Source: Mycolicibacter heraklionensis (GTDB lineage Bacteria; Actinomycetota; Actinomycetes; Mycobacteriales; Mycobacteriaceae). From it: a stretch of DNA of 64,000 bases. The notes under the pieces are model-generated. The model ran no database searches, had not been told where the DNA came from, and saw only the letters and a program-made list of their open reading frames with translations. A program made the position numbers and the translations under genes. Within the stretch, counting starts at the first letter, position 1; each line of letters begins with the position of its first letter. The stretch is from assembly GCF_019645815.1 (NCBI RefSeq), contig NZ_CP080997.1:4716880-4780879 (forward strand), written 5' to 3'. Below, piece by piece: positions 37,219 through 46,077 of the stretch.

Positions 37219-37772
37219 GAGATCTCCTCAGGCTGATTAGCGCTCGATGGTTGACGGTGACGTAAATTGCTTAGCCCGCGTTAAGTTAACAGAAATATTT
37301 CAAATTCGGCAAGGTCGGAGCTCGGACGTTTACGCCTCTGACCTGCTGATACGTGTAGAAAGAAGTCTTATCGAGGAGACGGTTGTGCAACTATAAGGAG
37401 AGTTATGGAGAGAGTCACCAGCCAGAATCCGGTAGAAATAAGTGGTTCTATCCGAGTTGCCAGCGACGTCACGATAAGAGTGCTTGTTTGTGCGAAGCAC
37501 CCTTCCTACCACTGACTAGGGTGCGATTCGCCCGCTCTCGAGTGAGGCTAGGGAGGTAGCTGGACCGGCAAACCTACGTGATCCGCGGCGCTCAGCGCCC
37601 GGTGCTGCCGCGGCCCATAAGGCGCTCAACTTTCCGTTCGGGGCGACCCCACGCGGCGAAACCCACCGGTTTCGTAGCTTCAGCTGAGCGGTCTCATTCG
37701 AAACAGCAGTTCCGGCCGTCGCGCATGGCAGCACCGGCGCGCGCGGCTTACGGGCCGTAGCGGCCCCGCGGG
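37219..37772 (-). promoter_or_regulatory. PGRS-3 promoter and leader; no gene seen
   Basis: On the minus strand -35 TTGCCG (37307-37312), 18 bp, and -10 TAACTT (37283-37288) match the promoters of PGRS-4 and PGRS-5, predicting a start near 37276 and a leader of about 58 bases. The shared element continues as AACG, GCTAAGCAATTTACGTC (to 37259). A 29-bp block at 37347-37375 (minus strand CTCGATAAGACT, then TCTACACGTATCA) recurs upstream of PGRS-4 at 42058-42086. Nothing gene-like is seen in 37376-37772; the short frames there lack ribosome sites and homology. Confidence 0.6.
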
Positions 37773-38426
37773 TCAGGCAAACACCTCGCCGAGGTCACCC
37801 AGACCGACGTCGGCAAGACCGGCGTCGAAACCGTCCACAGTGGGGACAGCGTCGAAACCGATGGGAGTGAACACGTCATCCCAACTGCCCGTGTGGAATA
37901 CATCGCCCAGGCCGGACAGAGTGCCAGCCTCGCTGGAGCCGGGATCGAGCAATTCACCGGTGAGCCAGTTGCGAGTCTCGTACCAGTCCACGAGGTTGTC
38001 GAAGAGGCTCTTCACACCGTCGGCGGCCGTACCCAACAGCGTGATGGTGTCCTCGACGCCCTGCCACCCCTCGGTGATCAGAAGCAGAGGCGTGCCGACC
38101 AGCAGCGTCAGCGGGATCACCACGAACAACTCGCCGAGCGCCTCGAGGCCGATGACGATCGGAAAGAGTGGACTGTCCGGGTCGTCCAGTAGCGGGATGA
38201 TCCAGTTCAAGCCGGTGAGCTCACCGATGATGTCCATCAGGCTGGAATCGCTTGTCAGCGCGGTCAATTCCACCGGGGCGACGACCGATGCCGACGGGAC
38301 CACACTGTGATGCGCGGCGGCGGAGATGGCGGTGTCACCGGTGATGCCACCGACCGCCATCGCGATGACACCAGCGGTCGCAACACCGACGAGGGCCCGG
38401 GAATGTCCATTCGACGCCGTCCACAT
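37773..38426 (-). CDS. SpA: small secreted/membrane protein paired with PGRS-4
   Basis: This 217-residue protein has a hydrophobic N-terminus (ALVGVATAGVIAMAVGG) that looks like a signal peptide. The conserved block PVELTAL, DSSLMDIIGELTGLNWIIP follows (residues 51-78), then a long hydrophobic stretch at about 88-118 (LGELFVVIPLTLLVGTPLLL), then DWYETRNWLTGELLD and an acidic Gly/Asp tail. It is a clear paralog of SpB, and both lie just downstream of a PGRS gene on the same strand. The start has no ribosome site, but a -10 hexamer TAGAAT ends 8 bases before the ATG, so the message is probably leaderless. I do not recognise the family; a membrane or wall partner for the neighbouring PGRS protein is the simplest guess. 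Confidence 0.82.
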   Translation of the reverse strand: MWTASNGHSRALVGVATAGVIAMAVGGITGDTAISAAAHHSVVPSASVVAPVELTALTSDSSLMDIIGELTGLNWIIPLLDDPDSPLFPIVIGLEALGELFVVIPLTLLVGTPLLLITEGWQGVEDTITLLGTAADGVKSLFDNLVDWYETRNWLTGELLDPGSSEAGTLSGLGDVFHTGSWDDVFTPIGFDAVPTVDGFDAGLADVGLGDLGEVFA

Positions 38427-38434
38427 GAAGGCTG

Positions 38435-38440
38435 ATTCTA
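38435..38440 (-). promoter_or_regulatory. Leaderless-type -10 box of SpA
   Basis: On the minus strand TGCAATAGAATCA contains TAGAAT (fits TANAAT) exactly 8 bases before the SpA ATG. SpB has TGCAATACAATCA at the same spacing. Transcription would then begin at or next to the A of ATG. The -35 region is not conserved between the two. Confidence 0.6.
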
Positions 38441-38540
38441 TTGCAGTACACGCGGTTTCGGGTTCAAAATCAGAAACCTGCCGGCTACTTCTGTGCTGCC
38501 GTCGACAGCGCGCAATTTCCGCCTGGGGTGCCGAAAACTC

Positions 38541-38574
38541 AACTGCGGCCCGGTCTTTCGACCGGGCCGCAGTT
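38541..38574 (-). terminator. Terminator of PGRS-4
   Basis: A perfect 15-bp stem (38541-38555 with 38560-38574) with a TTTC loop lies 27 bases after the PGRS-4 stop. It separates PGRS-4 from SpA, which fits SpA having its own promoter. Confidence 0.75.
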
Positions 38575-38601
38575 GTCTCAGCTTCGCCGAACTGTCACGC
38601 C

Positions 38602-41600
38602 CTAGGGGATGTGTTTGTCTTCACCGTTGGCGCCGTTGACGCCATTGGCCTGTCCGTTGCTGCCGTTGCCGCCCGTGACGTGAGCGTTGTTGATGCCGAA
38701 GCCGTTGGCAGTGATAGAAGCAGAACCACCGTTGCCGCCGTTGCCGCCGGTACCGGTCAGGCTGCCTGCACCACCGTCGCCGCCCTTGCCGCCGGCCGCG
38801 GTGCTGACGGTCACGGTGCCGCCGTTGAGCTGGTTGAAGATGCCGCCGCCACCGCCACCGCCGCCACCACCGCCCTGCCCGGCGGTCTTGCCGTTAGCGG
38901 CCGCCCCGCTGCCACCGTTACCGCCGGCACCACCGGTGGCGCCGTTGCCGCCGATACCGCGACCGTTGGCTCCGTCGCCACCCTCACCACCGGCGCCAGC
39001 GCGTCCGCTGCCCTCGTTGGTCACACCGCCGCCGGCGCCGCCGACACCACCGGCACCACCGGTGAAGCTGCCGGCACCACCGGCACCACCGTCGCCACCG
39101 TGGCCGGCATTGCCGTTGCTGGTCCCGCCACCGTTACCGCCGGCGCCGCCCGTGCCACCGGTGGTCAACACCGGATTCTGGCTGTTGTTACCGACCGGTG
39201 CACCGGCACCACCCTTGCCGCCGTTCCCGCCCGAGCCGGCCCAGCCGTTCTCGGAGCTACCACCGACACCACCGGCGCCGCCGTGTCCACCGGTCAGCGA
39301 GCCGTCACCGATGTTGCCCACACCAGTGGTGTTACCGCCGGCGCCACCGTCACCGCCATTCCCGGCGTCGTTGTTGCCGGTCGCGCTGGCACCGGCACCG
39401 CCCTTGCCGCCGGTGCCACCGAGGGCAGAACCTTGGCCGCCGGTTCCGCCGGTGCCACCGTTACCGCCGGTGCCGTTGCCACCGTTGGCCTGCGAGGTCA
39501 GTGCACCACCGGTACCACCGTTACCACCGGTGCCACCGATGACACCCTCGCCACCGGCGCCGCCCTGGCCGCCGGTGCCGGCCGCGTAGCCAAGGCCGCC
39601 GGTGCCGCCGTTTCCGCCGTTGGCCCCGTTCGCGACGAAGACGCCCTGAGCAGTGGCCGCGTTGCCGCCGTCACCACCGGCGCCGCCGGCGCCACCGTTA
39701 CCGAGGTTGCCGATCAGGCCGTAGGTGCCGTCGGTGCCGCCACCACCACCCTTGCCTCCCACCCCGGCCAGAGCGCCACCCGGGCCGGCGTTGCCACCCG
39801 CACCGCCCTCGCCACCGTTGCTGGTCCCACCGTCGGCACCGTGGCCGCCGCTACCGCCGACGCCACCGTTACCGCCCCGGCCCTCGTTGCCACCGTTGCC
39901 ACCGTTGCCGTTGGCCGCAGCACCACCGTTACCGCCATTGCCTCCTTGGCCGCCGTCGCCGGCGTTGCCCCCCTTGCCGCCGTCCACATTCGAGTTCACC
40001 GAGTCTGCGCCGCGACCTCCGGTGCCGCCCGTGCCGCCAACGCCACCGTTGCCGCCGTTGCCACCGTTGCCGGCAATCGAGCCGGCGGCGCCGCCGACGC
40101 CACCCGCGCCGCCGTTTCCACCGACGAGACCGTCACCGCCGGGGGTGGCCACGTCGGAGCTGTTGTGGCCGGCAGCACCCTGGCCGCCGTTGCCGCCGGC
40201 GCCGCCGTTGCCGCCGTTGCCGTGGTCGCCGGCCGCACCGCCGTTGCCACCGTCACCACCGGCCACGCCCGTGGCACCGATGCCGGCACCGCCGGCGCCA
40301 CCGTTACCGCCGCTGCCTGTGCCCGTCGCCAGCGCGCCGTCGGCGCCGTCCGCGCCCGCGTTGCCGTGCGGGCCGCTGAAGATGGTGCCCGGGCTGACGC
40401 CGGCCGCACCGCCCTTGCCGCCGAGACCGACCGCCCCGAGATTGCCGCCCTGGCCGCCGTCACCACCGCGACCGCCGCCGACGACCACGTCGTCGGCGGC
40501 ACGGCCGAGCCCTTGCTCCGCGGTACCGCCACCGGCACCACCCGCGCCACCGTTACCGCCGTTACCGGCTTGCCCGGAACCGCCGCCGGCACCACCCGCG
40601 CCGCCGTTACCCGCGGCACCCGAGGGGTGGATTCCGAAGAAGCCACCGCCACCACCGTTGCCGCCGGCACCACCCACACCGCCGGCGCCACCGGCACCGG
40701 AGTTACCACCATTGCCGCCCGTGCCGCCGTCGCCACCCGGGTCGCTCGCCAGGGCCTGAATACCGATGACGGGACCGTTGTTCAGGTCACCGTCGCCGCC
40801 TCCACCGCCGTTACCGCCATTGCCGCCGACGCCGCCGTTTCCGCCGAGACCACCGTTGCCGCCCGTGCCGGAGTTACCGAACAGGCCGGAGGCCCCGCCG
40901 TTACCGCCGGCCGCACCATTGCCACCCGCAAAGCCGTTGGTGCCGTCAGTGCCGTTGGTTCCATCGAAGCCGGTGGCGCCGCTGCCGCCCTTCGGGCTCA
41001 GGCCAGTGGTGCCCGCGTTCCCGTTCGTCCCAGCAGCACCGCTTCCACCGTTACCGCCGACACCGCCGTTGCCGCCGTTGCCGAACAGGAAACCGGCGGC
41101 GCCACCGGCGCCACCCGCCAGACCGTCCGTGCCGGCCGCGCCCACACCGTTCACCCCGAAGGCACCCGCGCCCCCGTCGCCGCCGTTGCCCATCCAGGTA
41201 CCGCCGGCGCCGCCGTCACCGCCGGCCAGCCCGAGCAGCAGGCCACTGCCGCCGTCGCCGCCGTCGCCGAGCATGCCGGCGTCGGCGCCATCAAGGCTGA
41301 CCGTCGAGCCCGGAATGAACTGGTACACACCGTTTTCGACGTCGGCCCAGGTGATGTCGTCGCCATCAGAGTTCTGCAGGACCACGCCACCGGCACCGAG
41401 CAGGTCGCCGTCGGCGTTGACGAACGTGCCGCTGCCACCGTCACCGAAGAGGTAGCCACCGCCGGTCGCAGCGTGGAAGACCAGCCCGCCGTCGCTGTCG
41501 AGGCTGACATAGGCGTTGGTGCCGTTATCGAAGACGCCCTCGATCTGCAGGCCACTGCTGATCAACGACTGACCGATGCTGTGCAACGGCTGGTAGACGA

Positions 41601-41910
41601 CCATGTTGATCGTGTTGGCCACCAACTCGTTAAGGGCTTGCAGCGGGTCCACGGCGGCCGCCGAGCCGGCCAGGTCGCCGCCGCCGAACAGCGCGCCAAG
41701 GTCTGACCAGTCGAACCCCGAGGTGTCGGCGGTGGACGGCTCGATCCAGCTGAACAGATCACCGAAGAAGGTGTCGAAACCGTCTGCGCTGGCCGGCGCT
41801 GCCGTCAACGGCGTCATGCCGAACGCGAGGAACGCGCCCACGGCGCTGGTAGCGCCGACAGCGCGACCGAGGCGGCTCTTCCTGTTTTTGGCGACCGAAC
41901 GGTGCGACAT
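38602..41910 (-). CDS. PGRS-4: 1,102-residue secreted glycine-rich protein
   Basis: The ATG follows AGGGGAA. The signal peptide is residues 1-42 (GATSAVGAFLAFGMTPLTA, then APASA). The head domain is close to that of PGRS-3 and PGRS-5: NTINMVVYQPLHSIGQSLI, IEGVFDNGTNAYVSLDSDGG, GGYLFGDGGSG, and DxDG-like loops (NADGDL, NSDGDD). GGxGG repeats run to about residue 1000 and end in eleven consecutive Gly (38842-38874). The domain after the glycine run is only about 80 residues (TVTVSTAAGG, then FGINNAHVTGGNG), much shorter than in PGRS-3, -6 and -7. It ends GANGEDKHIP. SpA lies 175 bp downstream. Likely surface-exposed; function unknown. Confidence 0.87.
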   Translation of the reverse strand: MSHRSVAKNRKSRLGRAVGATSAVGAFLAFGMTPLTAAPASADGFDTFFGDLFSWIEPSTADTSGFDWSDLGALFGGGDLAGSAAAVDPLQALNELVANTINMVVYQPLHSIGQSLISSGLQIEGVFDNGTNAYVSLDSDGGLVFHAATGGGYLFGDGGSGTFVNADGDLLGAGGVVLQNSDGDDITWADVENGVYQFIPGSTVSLDGADAGMLGDGGDGGSGLLLGLAGGDGGAGGTWMGNGGDGGAGAFGVNGVGAAGTDGLAGGAGGAAGFLFGNGGNGGVGGNGGSGAAGTNGNAGTTGLSPKGGSGATGFDGTNGTDGTNGFAGGNGAAGGNGGASGLFGNSGTGGNGGLGGNGGVGGNGGNGGGGGDGDLNNGPVIGIQALASDPGGDGGTGGNGGNSGAGGAGGVGGAGGNGGGGGFFGIHPSGAAGNGGAGGAGGGSGQAGNGGNGGAGGAGGGTAEQGLGRAADDVVVGGGRGGDGGQGGNLGAVGLGGKGGAAGVSPGTIFSGPHGNAGADGADGALATGTGSGGNGGAGGAGIGATGVAGGDGGNGGAAGDHGNGGNGGAGGNGGQGAAGHNSSDVATPGGDGLVGGNGGAGGVGGAAGSIAGNGGNGGNGGVGGTGGTGGRGADSVNSNVDGGKGGNAGDGGQGGNGGNGGAAANGNGGNGGNEGRGGNGGVGGSGGHGADGGTSNGGEGGAGGNAGPGGALAGVGGKGGGGGTDGTYGLIGNLGNGGAGGAGGDGGNAATAQGVFVANGANGGNGGTGGLGYAAGTGGQGGAGGEGVIGGTGGNGGTGGALTSQANGGNGTGGNGGTGGTGGQGSALGGTGGKGGAGASATGNNDAGNGGDGGAGGNTTGVGNIGDGSLTGGHGGAGGVGGSSENGWAGSGGNGGKGGAGAPVGNNSQNPVLTTGGTGGAGGNGGGTSNGNAGHGGDGGAGGAGSFTGGAGGVGGAGGGVTNEGSGRAGAGGEGGDGANGRGIGGNGATGGAGGNGGSGAAANGKTAGQGGGGGGGGGGGIFNQLNGGTVTVSTAAGGKGGDGGAGSLTGTGGNGGNGGSASITANGFGINNAHVTGGNGSNGQANGVNGANGEDKHIP

Positions 41911-42308
41911 GTCTTCCCCTAAGGCGAGATGGGCTGGTGGCGGCTGACTGAGACGTAAATTGCTTAGCGTTCGTTAAGTTAACAGACGCGCCAGCGAGTG
42001 GGCAACCAATTTCCAGGATCACGCCAGCTAGGAGCAGTACAGACCGCCCGGACCTGGTGATACACGTAGAAAGGAGTCTTATCGAGAGGACAAGCGTGCG
42101 AATAAGAGGAGTTTTTTTGGCCTGCTTTTACGCTCATAACGGGCAAAAAGCTGTGCGTTGTCTAGGTTGCCAGAGTCTTCTCAATAAGTCTGAGCTGTTT
42201 AACCCCCAGGACTACCCTGGCCATCGCCTATGGGATTTGACTCCCGCGCATGCACGCCCGGGTTGGTGGCAGCTGCGCCAGCGGGCAACCGGATCAGCGG
42301 CCCGCGGG
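41911..42308 (-). promoter_or_regulatory. PGRS-4 promoter and leader; no gene seen
   Basis: The minus-strand promoter has -35 TTGCCC (42000-42005), 18 bp, and -10 TAACTT (41976-41981), with a predicted start near 41969 and a leader of about 59 bases. The downstream element AACGAACGCTAAGC and AATTTACGTC extends to 41952. The 29-bp block at 42058-42086 matches 37347-37375 at most positions. The rest, to 42308, shows nothing I can call. Confidence 0.6.
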
Positions 42309-42971
42309 TTAGGCGATCAGGTCGCCCAAGCCGAAGTCGGTGAGCACGGCGTCGAAGCCGTCCATGGGCAGCCCGGCGTCGACAGCGCCCACGGTGAACC
42401 CATCGTCGAGACTCACTGGGGCGACGATGTCATCGAGGCCGCTCGGGTGGAACACGTCGCCCCAACCGGCCACGCCGACGGCTTCACTGGACCCGGCATC
42501 AAGCAGTTGGCCGGTGAACCAGTTACGGGTTTGGTACCAGTCCGCCAGTTCGTCGATCAGGCTCTGCACGCCATCGACGGCGGTGCCCAGCAGGGAGAAG
42601 GTGTCCTGAATGCCTTGGAAGCCTTCGGTGAGCAACAGCAGCGGCGTGCCGATCAGCAAGGTCAGCGGAATGATCACAAACAGCTCGCCAAGGGCCTCCA
42701 GGGAGATGACGAGAGGGAACAGTGGATTGTCCGGGTTGTCCAGAAACGGGATGATCCAGTTCAGTCCGGTCAGAGTGCCGATGATGTCCATCAGGCTGGA
42801 GTCGCCGCTCAGCGCGGTCAGCTCGACCGGAGCGAAGACCGATGCGGACGCCGGCGAGGCCGGAAGCGCCGTGGCAGTCATGGCCGTCACGCCGCTGGCC
42901 GAAAACGCTACCGCGCCAGCGGTTGCGACGCTGGCGATGGCCCGGGAATATCCGTTCGACGTCGTCCACAT
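42309..42971 (-). CDS. SpB: small secreted/membrane protein paired with PGRS-5
   Basis: This 220-residue paralog of SpA starts MWTTSNGYSRAIASVATAGA. The hydrophobic signal-like N-terminus is followed by FAPVELTALSGDSSLMDIIG and TLTGLNWIIPFLDNPDNPLF, the hydrophobic stretch LGELFVIIPLTLLIGTPLLL, then DWYQTRNWFTGQLLD and GSSEA. The middle is better conserved with SpA than either end, which suggests a functional core. The true start is the ATG at 42971: TACAAT lies 8 bases upstream (42980-42985), with a possible -35 TTCGCA 17 bp before it, so it is likely leaderless. A longer in-frame extension upstream is an artefact running antiphase through PGRS-5. It lies 160 bp after the PGRS-5 stop, beyond that gene's terminator. 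Confidence 0.82.
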   Translation of the reverse strand: MWTTSNGYSRAIASVATAGAVAFSASGVTAMTATALPASPASASVFAPVELTALSGDSSLMDIIGTLTGLNWIIPFLDNPDNPLFPLVISLEALGELFVIIPLTLLIGTPLLLLTEGFQGIQDTFSLLGTAVDGVQSLIDELADWYQTRNWFTGQLLDAGSSEAVGVAGWGDVFHPSGLDDIVAPVSLDDGFTVGAVDAGLPMDGFDAVLTDFGLGDLIA

Positions 42972-42979
42972 AGTCGTTG

Positions 42980-43008
42980 ATTGTATTGCAGGGCAGTGAA
43001 TTTGCGAA
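42980..43008 (-). promoter_or_regulatory. Leaderless-type promoter of SpB
   Basis: On the minus strand TTCGCA, 17 bp, TACAAT, with the hexamer ending 8 bases before the ATG. The -10 context and spacing match SpA. Confidence 0.55.
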
Positions 43009-43082
43009 CTCGAGGATGAGCTCAGAGACGAATTCGGTTGTGGCAGCGGGGGAACACTTCGCAACACGGTTTGGCAGACGCG

Positions 43083-43122
43083 AAAAGAAACACCCCGCAC
43101 GGTTGTGCGGGGTGTTTCTTTT
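43083..43122 (-). terminator. Terminator of PGRS-5
   Basis: A perfect 18-bp stem (43083-43100 with 43105-43122), GGTT loop, A-rich on one side and T-rich on the other, just after the PGRS-5 stop. This is a strong intrinsic terminator. Confidence 0.85.
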
Positions 43123-43131
43123 GCGCTGTGG

Positions 43132-46077
43132 CTACGGGGTGTTGCCGTTGGTGCCCTGGGTGCCGTTCGTCCCACCGGTGCCCCCGGTGGCGCCGGCGCC
43201 ACCGTTGATCGCACCAGCGTTGGTGCCGATGGACCCCGGCCCGGTGGGCAGGTCCGGCGTCTCCACGGTGCCGCCGGCGCCGCCGGTACCGCCGGTGCCG
43301 TTGGCCGCGTCACCGACACCGCCGTTGCCGCCGTTGCCGCCATTGCCGCCGTGCACGTTGTTGACCGGGCCCGACGAGCTGGTGGTTCCGTTACTGAACG
43401 GGTCGCCGCCCGGTGTTGTCGCCGGCGGCGCGCCGTTGCCGGTCCAGCCCCAGCGGATGTCGCTGCCGTCGCCGCCCTGGCCGCCGGCACCGCCGTTGCC
43501 GCCGGTGCTGCCGTCGCCGACACCCGCACCGCCGTTGCCGCCGTTGCCGCCCTTGCCGCCGTTGGAACCGGCCGCGAACTGGTCGCTGCCGCCGTTACCA
43601 CCCTTGCCGCCGTCACCGGCGACGTAGCCGCTGCCGCCGTCGCCGCCCTTGCCGCCGGCACCGGTGAGGTTAGCTGCCACGCCCGCGTCGGTGTTGCCCG
43701 CGGTGTCGACGTAGCCCAGCTCCTTGAGGTCCGGACCGGCGCCACCGTTGCCGCCGGTACCGCCGTTGGCACCGTTACCGGCGTTCGCCCCGGCTCCACC
43801 GGCCGCGCCGCCGTTACCACCGGCGCCGCCGTCGCCGCCCTTGGCACCGACTCCGACATTGTGCCCCTGCAGCGGGTGGTCGTTGTCGTCACCGTGGGTG
43901 GTGTAGCCGCCGTGCCCGCCGTCGGCACCGTTGCCGCCGACAGCGCCGTTGCCCCCGTCGCTGTCGAGACCGGTGGTGCCGCCACCGGCCCCACCCTTGC
44001 CGCCATTACCGCCGGTACCGCCGTTACCGCCCGCGGTTCCGTTGGCTGCCGGGTCGGTGTAGACCGCCGACGGGACGCCGTTCGTGCCGGCCGCACCATT
44101 GCCGCCGATGGCGCCGTTGCCGGCGACACCGCCGTCGCTGTCGGTGCCAGCGGTGCCGTTGGCCGAGGTACCACCGGCGGCACCGTTACCGGCGTTGCCG
44201 CCGCTGCCGCCATTGCCGCCATTGACGCTCGGCGTAGTGGCGTTGGCACCGGCACCGCCGTCGGCGCCGTTACCGGCCGTACCGGCGTTACCGGCGGTGT
44301 TGATCGCCAGCTCACCGGAGCTACCGCCGTTGCCGGCGTTGCCGCCGTTGCCGCCGACGGTGCCGTTGCCGTTGCCGTTGCCTGCGAAGGTGCCTTCGGC
44401 GCCCTCGGCACCGTTGCCGCCGTTACCGCCGTTACCGCCGTCGCCCCACTTGCCGCCGTTACCGCCGGCACCTGCGTTACCACCGCTGGTTCCCGCAGCC
44501 GCGCCGTTGTCGGAAGCCGCGTCGTAGCCGTCACCACCCCGGCCGCCGTTACCCGAGACGATCGGGTTGACGCTGCCGTCCGCACCGTTCACGCCGTCCG
44601 CGCTGCCGCCGGTACCCTGGCCAGCCGCGCCGCCAAGGCCTGCAATGTCACTCGGGTCACCACCGTTGCCGGCGTTACCGCCGTCGGGGTTCTCCGCGGT
44701 ACCGGCCGCGCCGTTGCCGCCGTCGCCACCCAGGCCGACGTCGCCGCCCTTGCCGCCGTTACCGCCGGTACCGCCGATGCCCGCGGCGCCACCGACCGTG
44801 CTGGCCGCACCGCCATTGCCGCCGACGCCACCGTTTGCACCGGCACCGCCGTTGCCGCCGTTCTGGCCGTCACCGGTGCCGCCGTTCTCGAAACTGCCGT
44901 CCGCGCCGGTGGCGCCGGTGCCACCGGTGCCACCGACACCGCCGTCGCCGCCGTTGCCGCCGTTGCCTGCAGCTCCCTGAGTGTGCACCCCGAAGAAGCC
45001 ACCGGCGCCACCGTTACCGCCGACACCACCGTTACCGCCGTTACCACCGACAGCAGCGGCGCCACCGTTGCCGTCCTGGGTGTCCTCGCCAGCAGCACCC
45101 GCGCCGCCGGCGCCACCGACACCACCGGTGCCACCGGTGCCACCGGCACCGGAGTTACCGAACAGGCCGGCCACCCCACCGTTGCCGCCCGCGCCGCCGT
45201 CGCCCGCAGCACCACCGGCCTGGCCCACACCACCGGCAGCACCCGTGCCACCGGTGCCACCCGTGCCACCGGCGCCACCGTTGCCCAGGAAGAAGCCACC
45301 GTCGCCACCGACACCGCCGGCGAAGCCGATCGCGCCGGTGTCACCGATCCCGCCGGTACCACCAGCGCCACCGTTGCCCATCAGGAAGCCGCCGGCGCCG
45401 CCGTCGCCGCCGAGTCCGAAGAAGCTGCCGCCATCGCCACCGTTGCCGATCAGGCCGGCGTTGGCGCCGTTGAGAGTGAAGTCGCTCGAAGCGAACGAGT
45501 AAGTGCCGTCCTCGATACCGTCCAGCGTGACGACGTCACCATTGCCGTCCAGCAGCACCGCACCATTGGCGCCCAGCACCTCACCGGCATCGTTGACGAA
45601 CGCGCCGCTACCACCATCGCCGAACAGGAAGCCACCCGCGGACGCGGCGTGGTAGACCAGGTCACCGTCGCCGTTGATGCTGACGAAGGCGTTGTCACCG
45701 TTGTCGAAGACACCGTCGATACGCAGGCCGCTGTCGATCAGGAACTGGTTGATGCCATAGATCGGCTGGTAGATCAGCGTGTTGAGGGTGTTGGCCACCA
45801 ACGCGTTGAGGCCATCGAGCGGAGTCGCCGCCGCCGAACCCGCCAAGTCCCCGTCGAAGAACGCGTTCAGACCCAACCAGTCATAGGCCGAGGAGTCCAC
45901 GGACGCCGGCTCGACCCAGCTGAACAGGTCCCCGAGGAAGTCATCGAAGTCAGCACTGGCCGGCGCAGCCGTGATCGGCGTCATGCCGAACGCGAGGAAG
46001 GCGCCGGCGGCACTGGTGGCGCCCACGGCGCGGCTGAGACGACGGGTCCTGCTCTTGGCGGTGGATCGGTGCGACAT
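43132..46077 (-). CDS. PGRS-5: 981-residue secreted glycine-rich protein
   Basis: The ATG follows GAAGGGA. The signal peptide is residues 1-42 (TSAAGAFLAFGMTPITA, then APASA), the one copy where SAVG reads SAAG. The head domain matches PGRS-3/-4: NTLNTLIYQPIYGINQFLI, RIDGVFDNGDNAFVSINGDG, AASAGGFLFGDGGSGAF, DGNGDVVTLDGIEDGTYSF. GGxGG repeats fill the rest. It differs from PGRS-3, -4, -6 and -7 in lacking the long glycine run and the TGG-repeat C-terminal domain. It ends TQGTNGNTP, keeping the G-x-N-G...P ending. SpB follows 160 bp downstream. It is divergent from the GtrA gene across 313 bp. Function unknown. Confidence 0.87.
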   Translation of the reverse strand: MSHRSTAKSRTRRLSRAVGATSAAGAFLAFGMTPITAAPASADFDDFLGDLFSWVEPASVDSSAYDWLGLNAFFDGDLAGSAAATPLDGLNALVANTLNTLIYQPIYGINQFLIDSGLRIDGVFDNGDNAFVSINGDGDLVYHAASAGGFLFGDGGSGAFVNDAGEVLGANGAVLLDGNGDVVTLDGIEDGTYSFASSDFTLNGANAGLIGNGGDGGSFFGLGGDGGAGGFLMGNGGAGGTGGIGDTGAIGFAGGVGGDGGFFLGNGGAGGTGGTGGTGAAGGVGQAGGAAGDGGAGGNGGVAGLFGNSGAGGTGGTGGVGGAGGAGAAGEDTQDGNGGAAAVGGNGGNGGVGGNGGAGGFFGVHTQGAAGNGGNGGDGGVGGTGGTGATGADGSFENGGTGDGQNGGNGGAGANGGVGGNGGAASTVGGAAGIGGTGGNGGKGGDVGLGGDGGNGAAGTAENPDGGNAGNGGDPSDIAGLGGAAGQGTGGSADGVNGADGSVNPIVSGNGGRGGDGYDAASDNGAAAGTSGGNAGAGGNGGKWGDGGNGGNGGNGAEGAEGTFAGNGNGNGTVGGNGGNAGNGGSSGELAINTAGNAGTAGNGADGGAGANATTPSVNGGNGGSGGNAGNGAAGGTSANGTAGTDSDGGVAGNGAIGGNGAAGTNGVPSAVYTDPAANGTAGGNGGTGGNGGKGGAGGGTTGLDSDGGNGAVGGNGADGGHGGYTTHGDDNDHPLQGHNVGVGAKGGDGGAGGNGGAAGGAGANAGNGANGGTGGNGGAGPDLKELGYVDTAGNTDAGVAANLTGAGGKGGDGGSGYVAGDGGKGGNGGSDQFAAGSNGGKGGNGGNGGAGVGDGSTGGNGGAGGQGGDGSDIRWGWTGNGAPPATTPGGDPFSNGTTSSSGPVNNVHGGNGGNGGNGGVGDAANGTGGTGGAGGTVETPDLPTGPGSIGTNAGAINGGAGATGGTGGTNGTQGTNGNTP

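Noticed and set aside
37330..37760. Three short frames between PGRS-3 and SpA
   Set aside because: They are 60-72 codons long, lack ribosome sites, are not conserved in the matching gap before PGRS-4, and overlap the promoter block.
42972..44585. Upstream extension of the SpB frame by about 540 codons
   Set aside because: The extension runs out of phase through the PGRS-5 coding region and its terminator. The ATG at 42971 aligns with SpA and has a -10 box.
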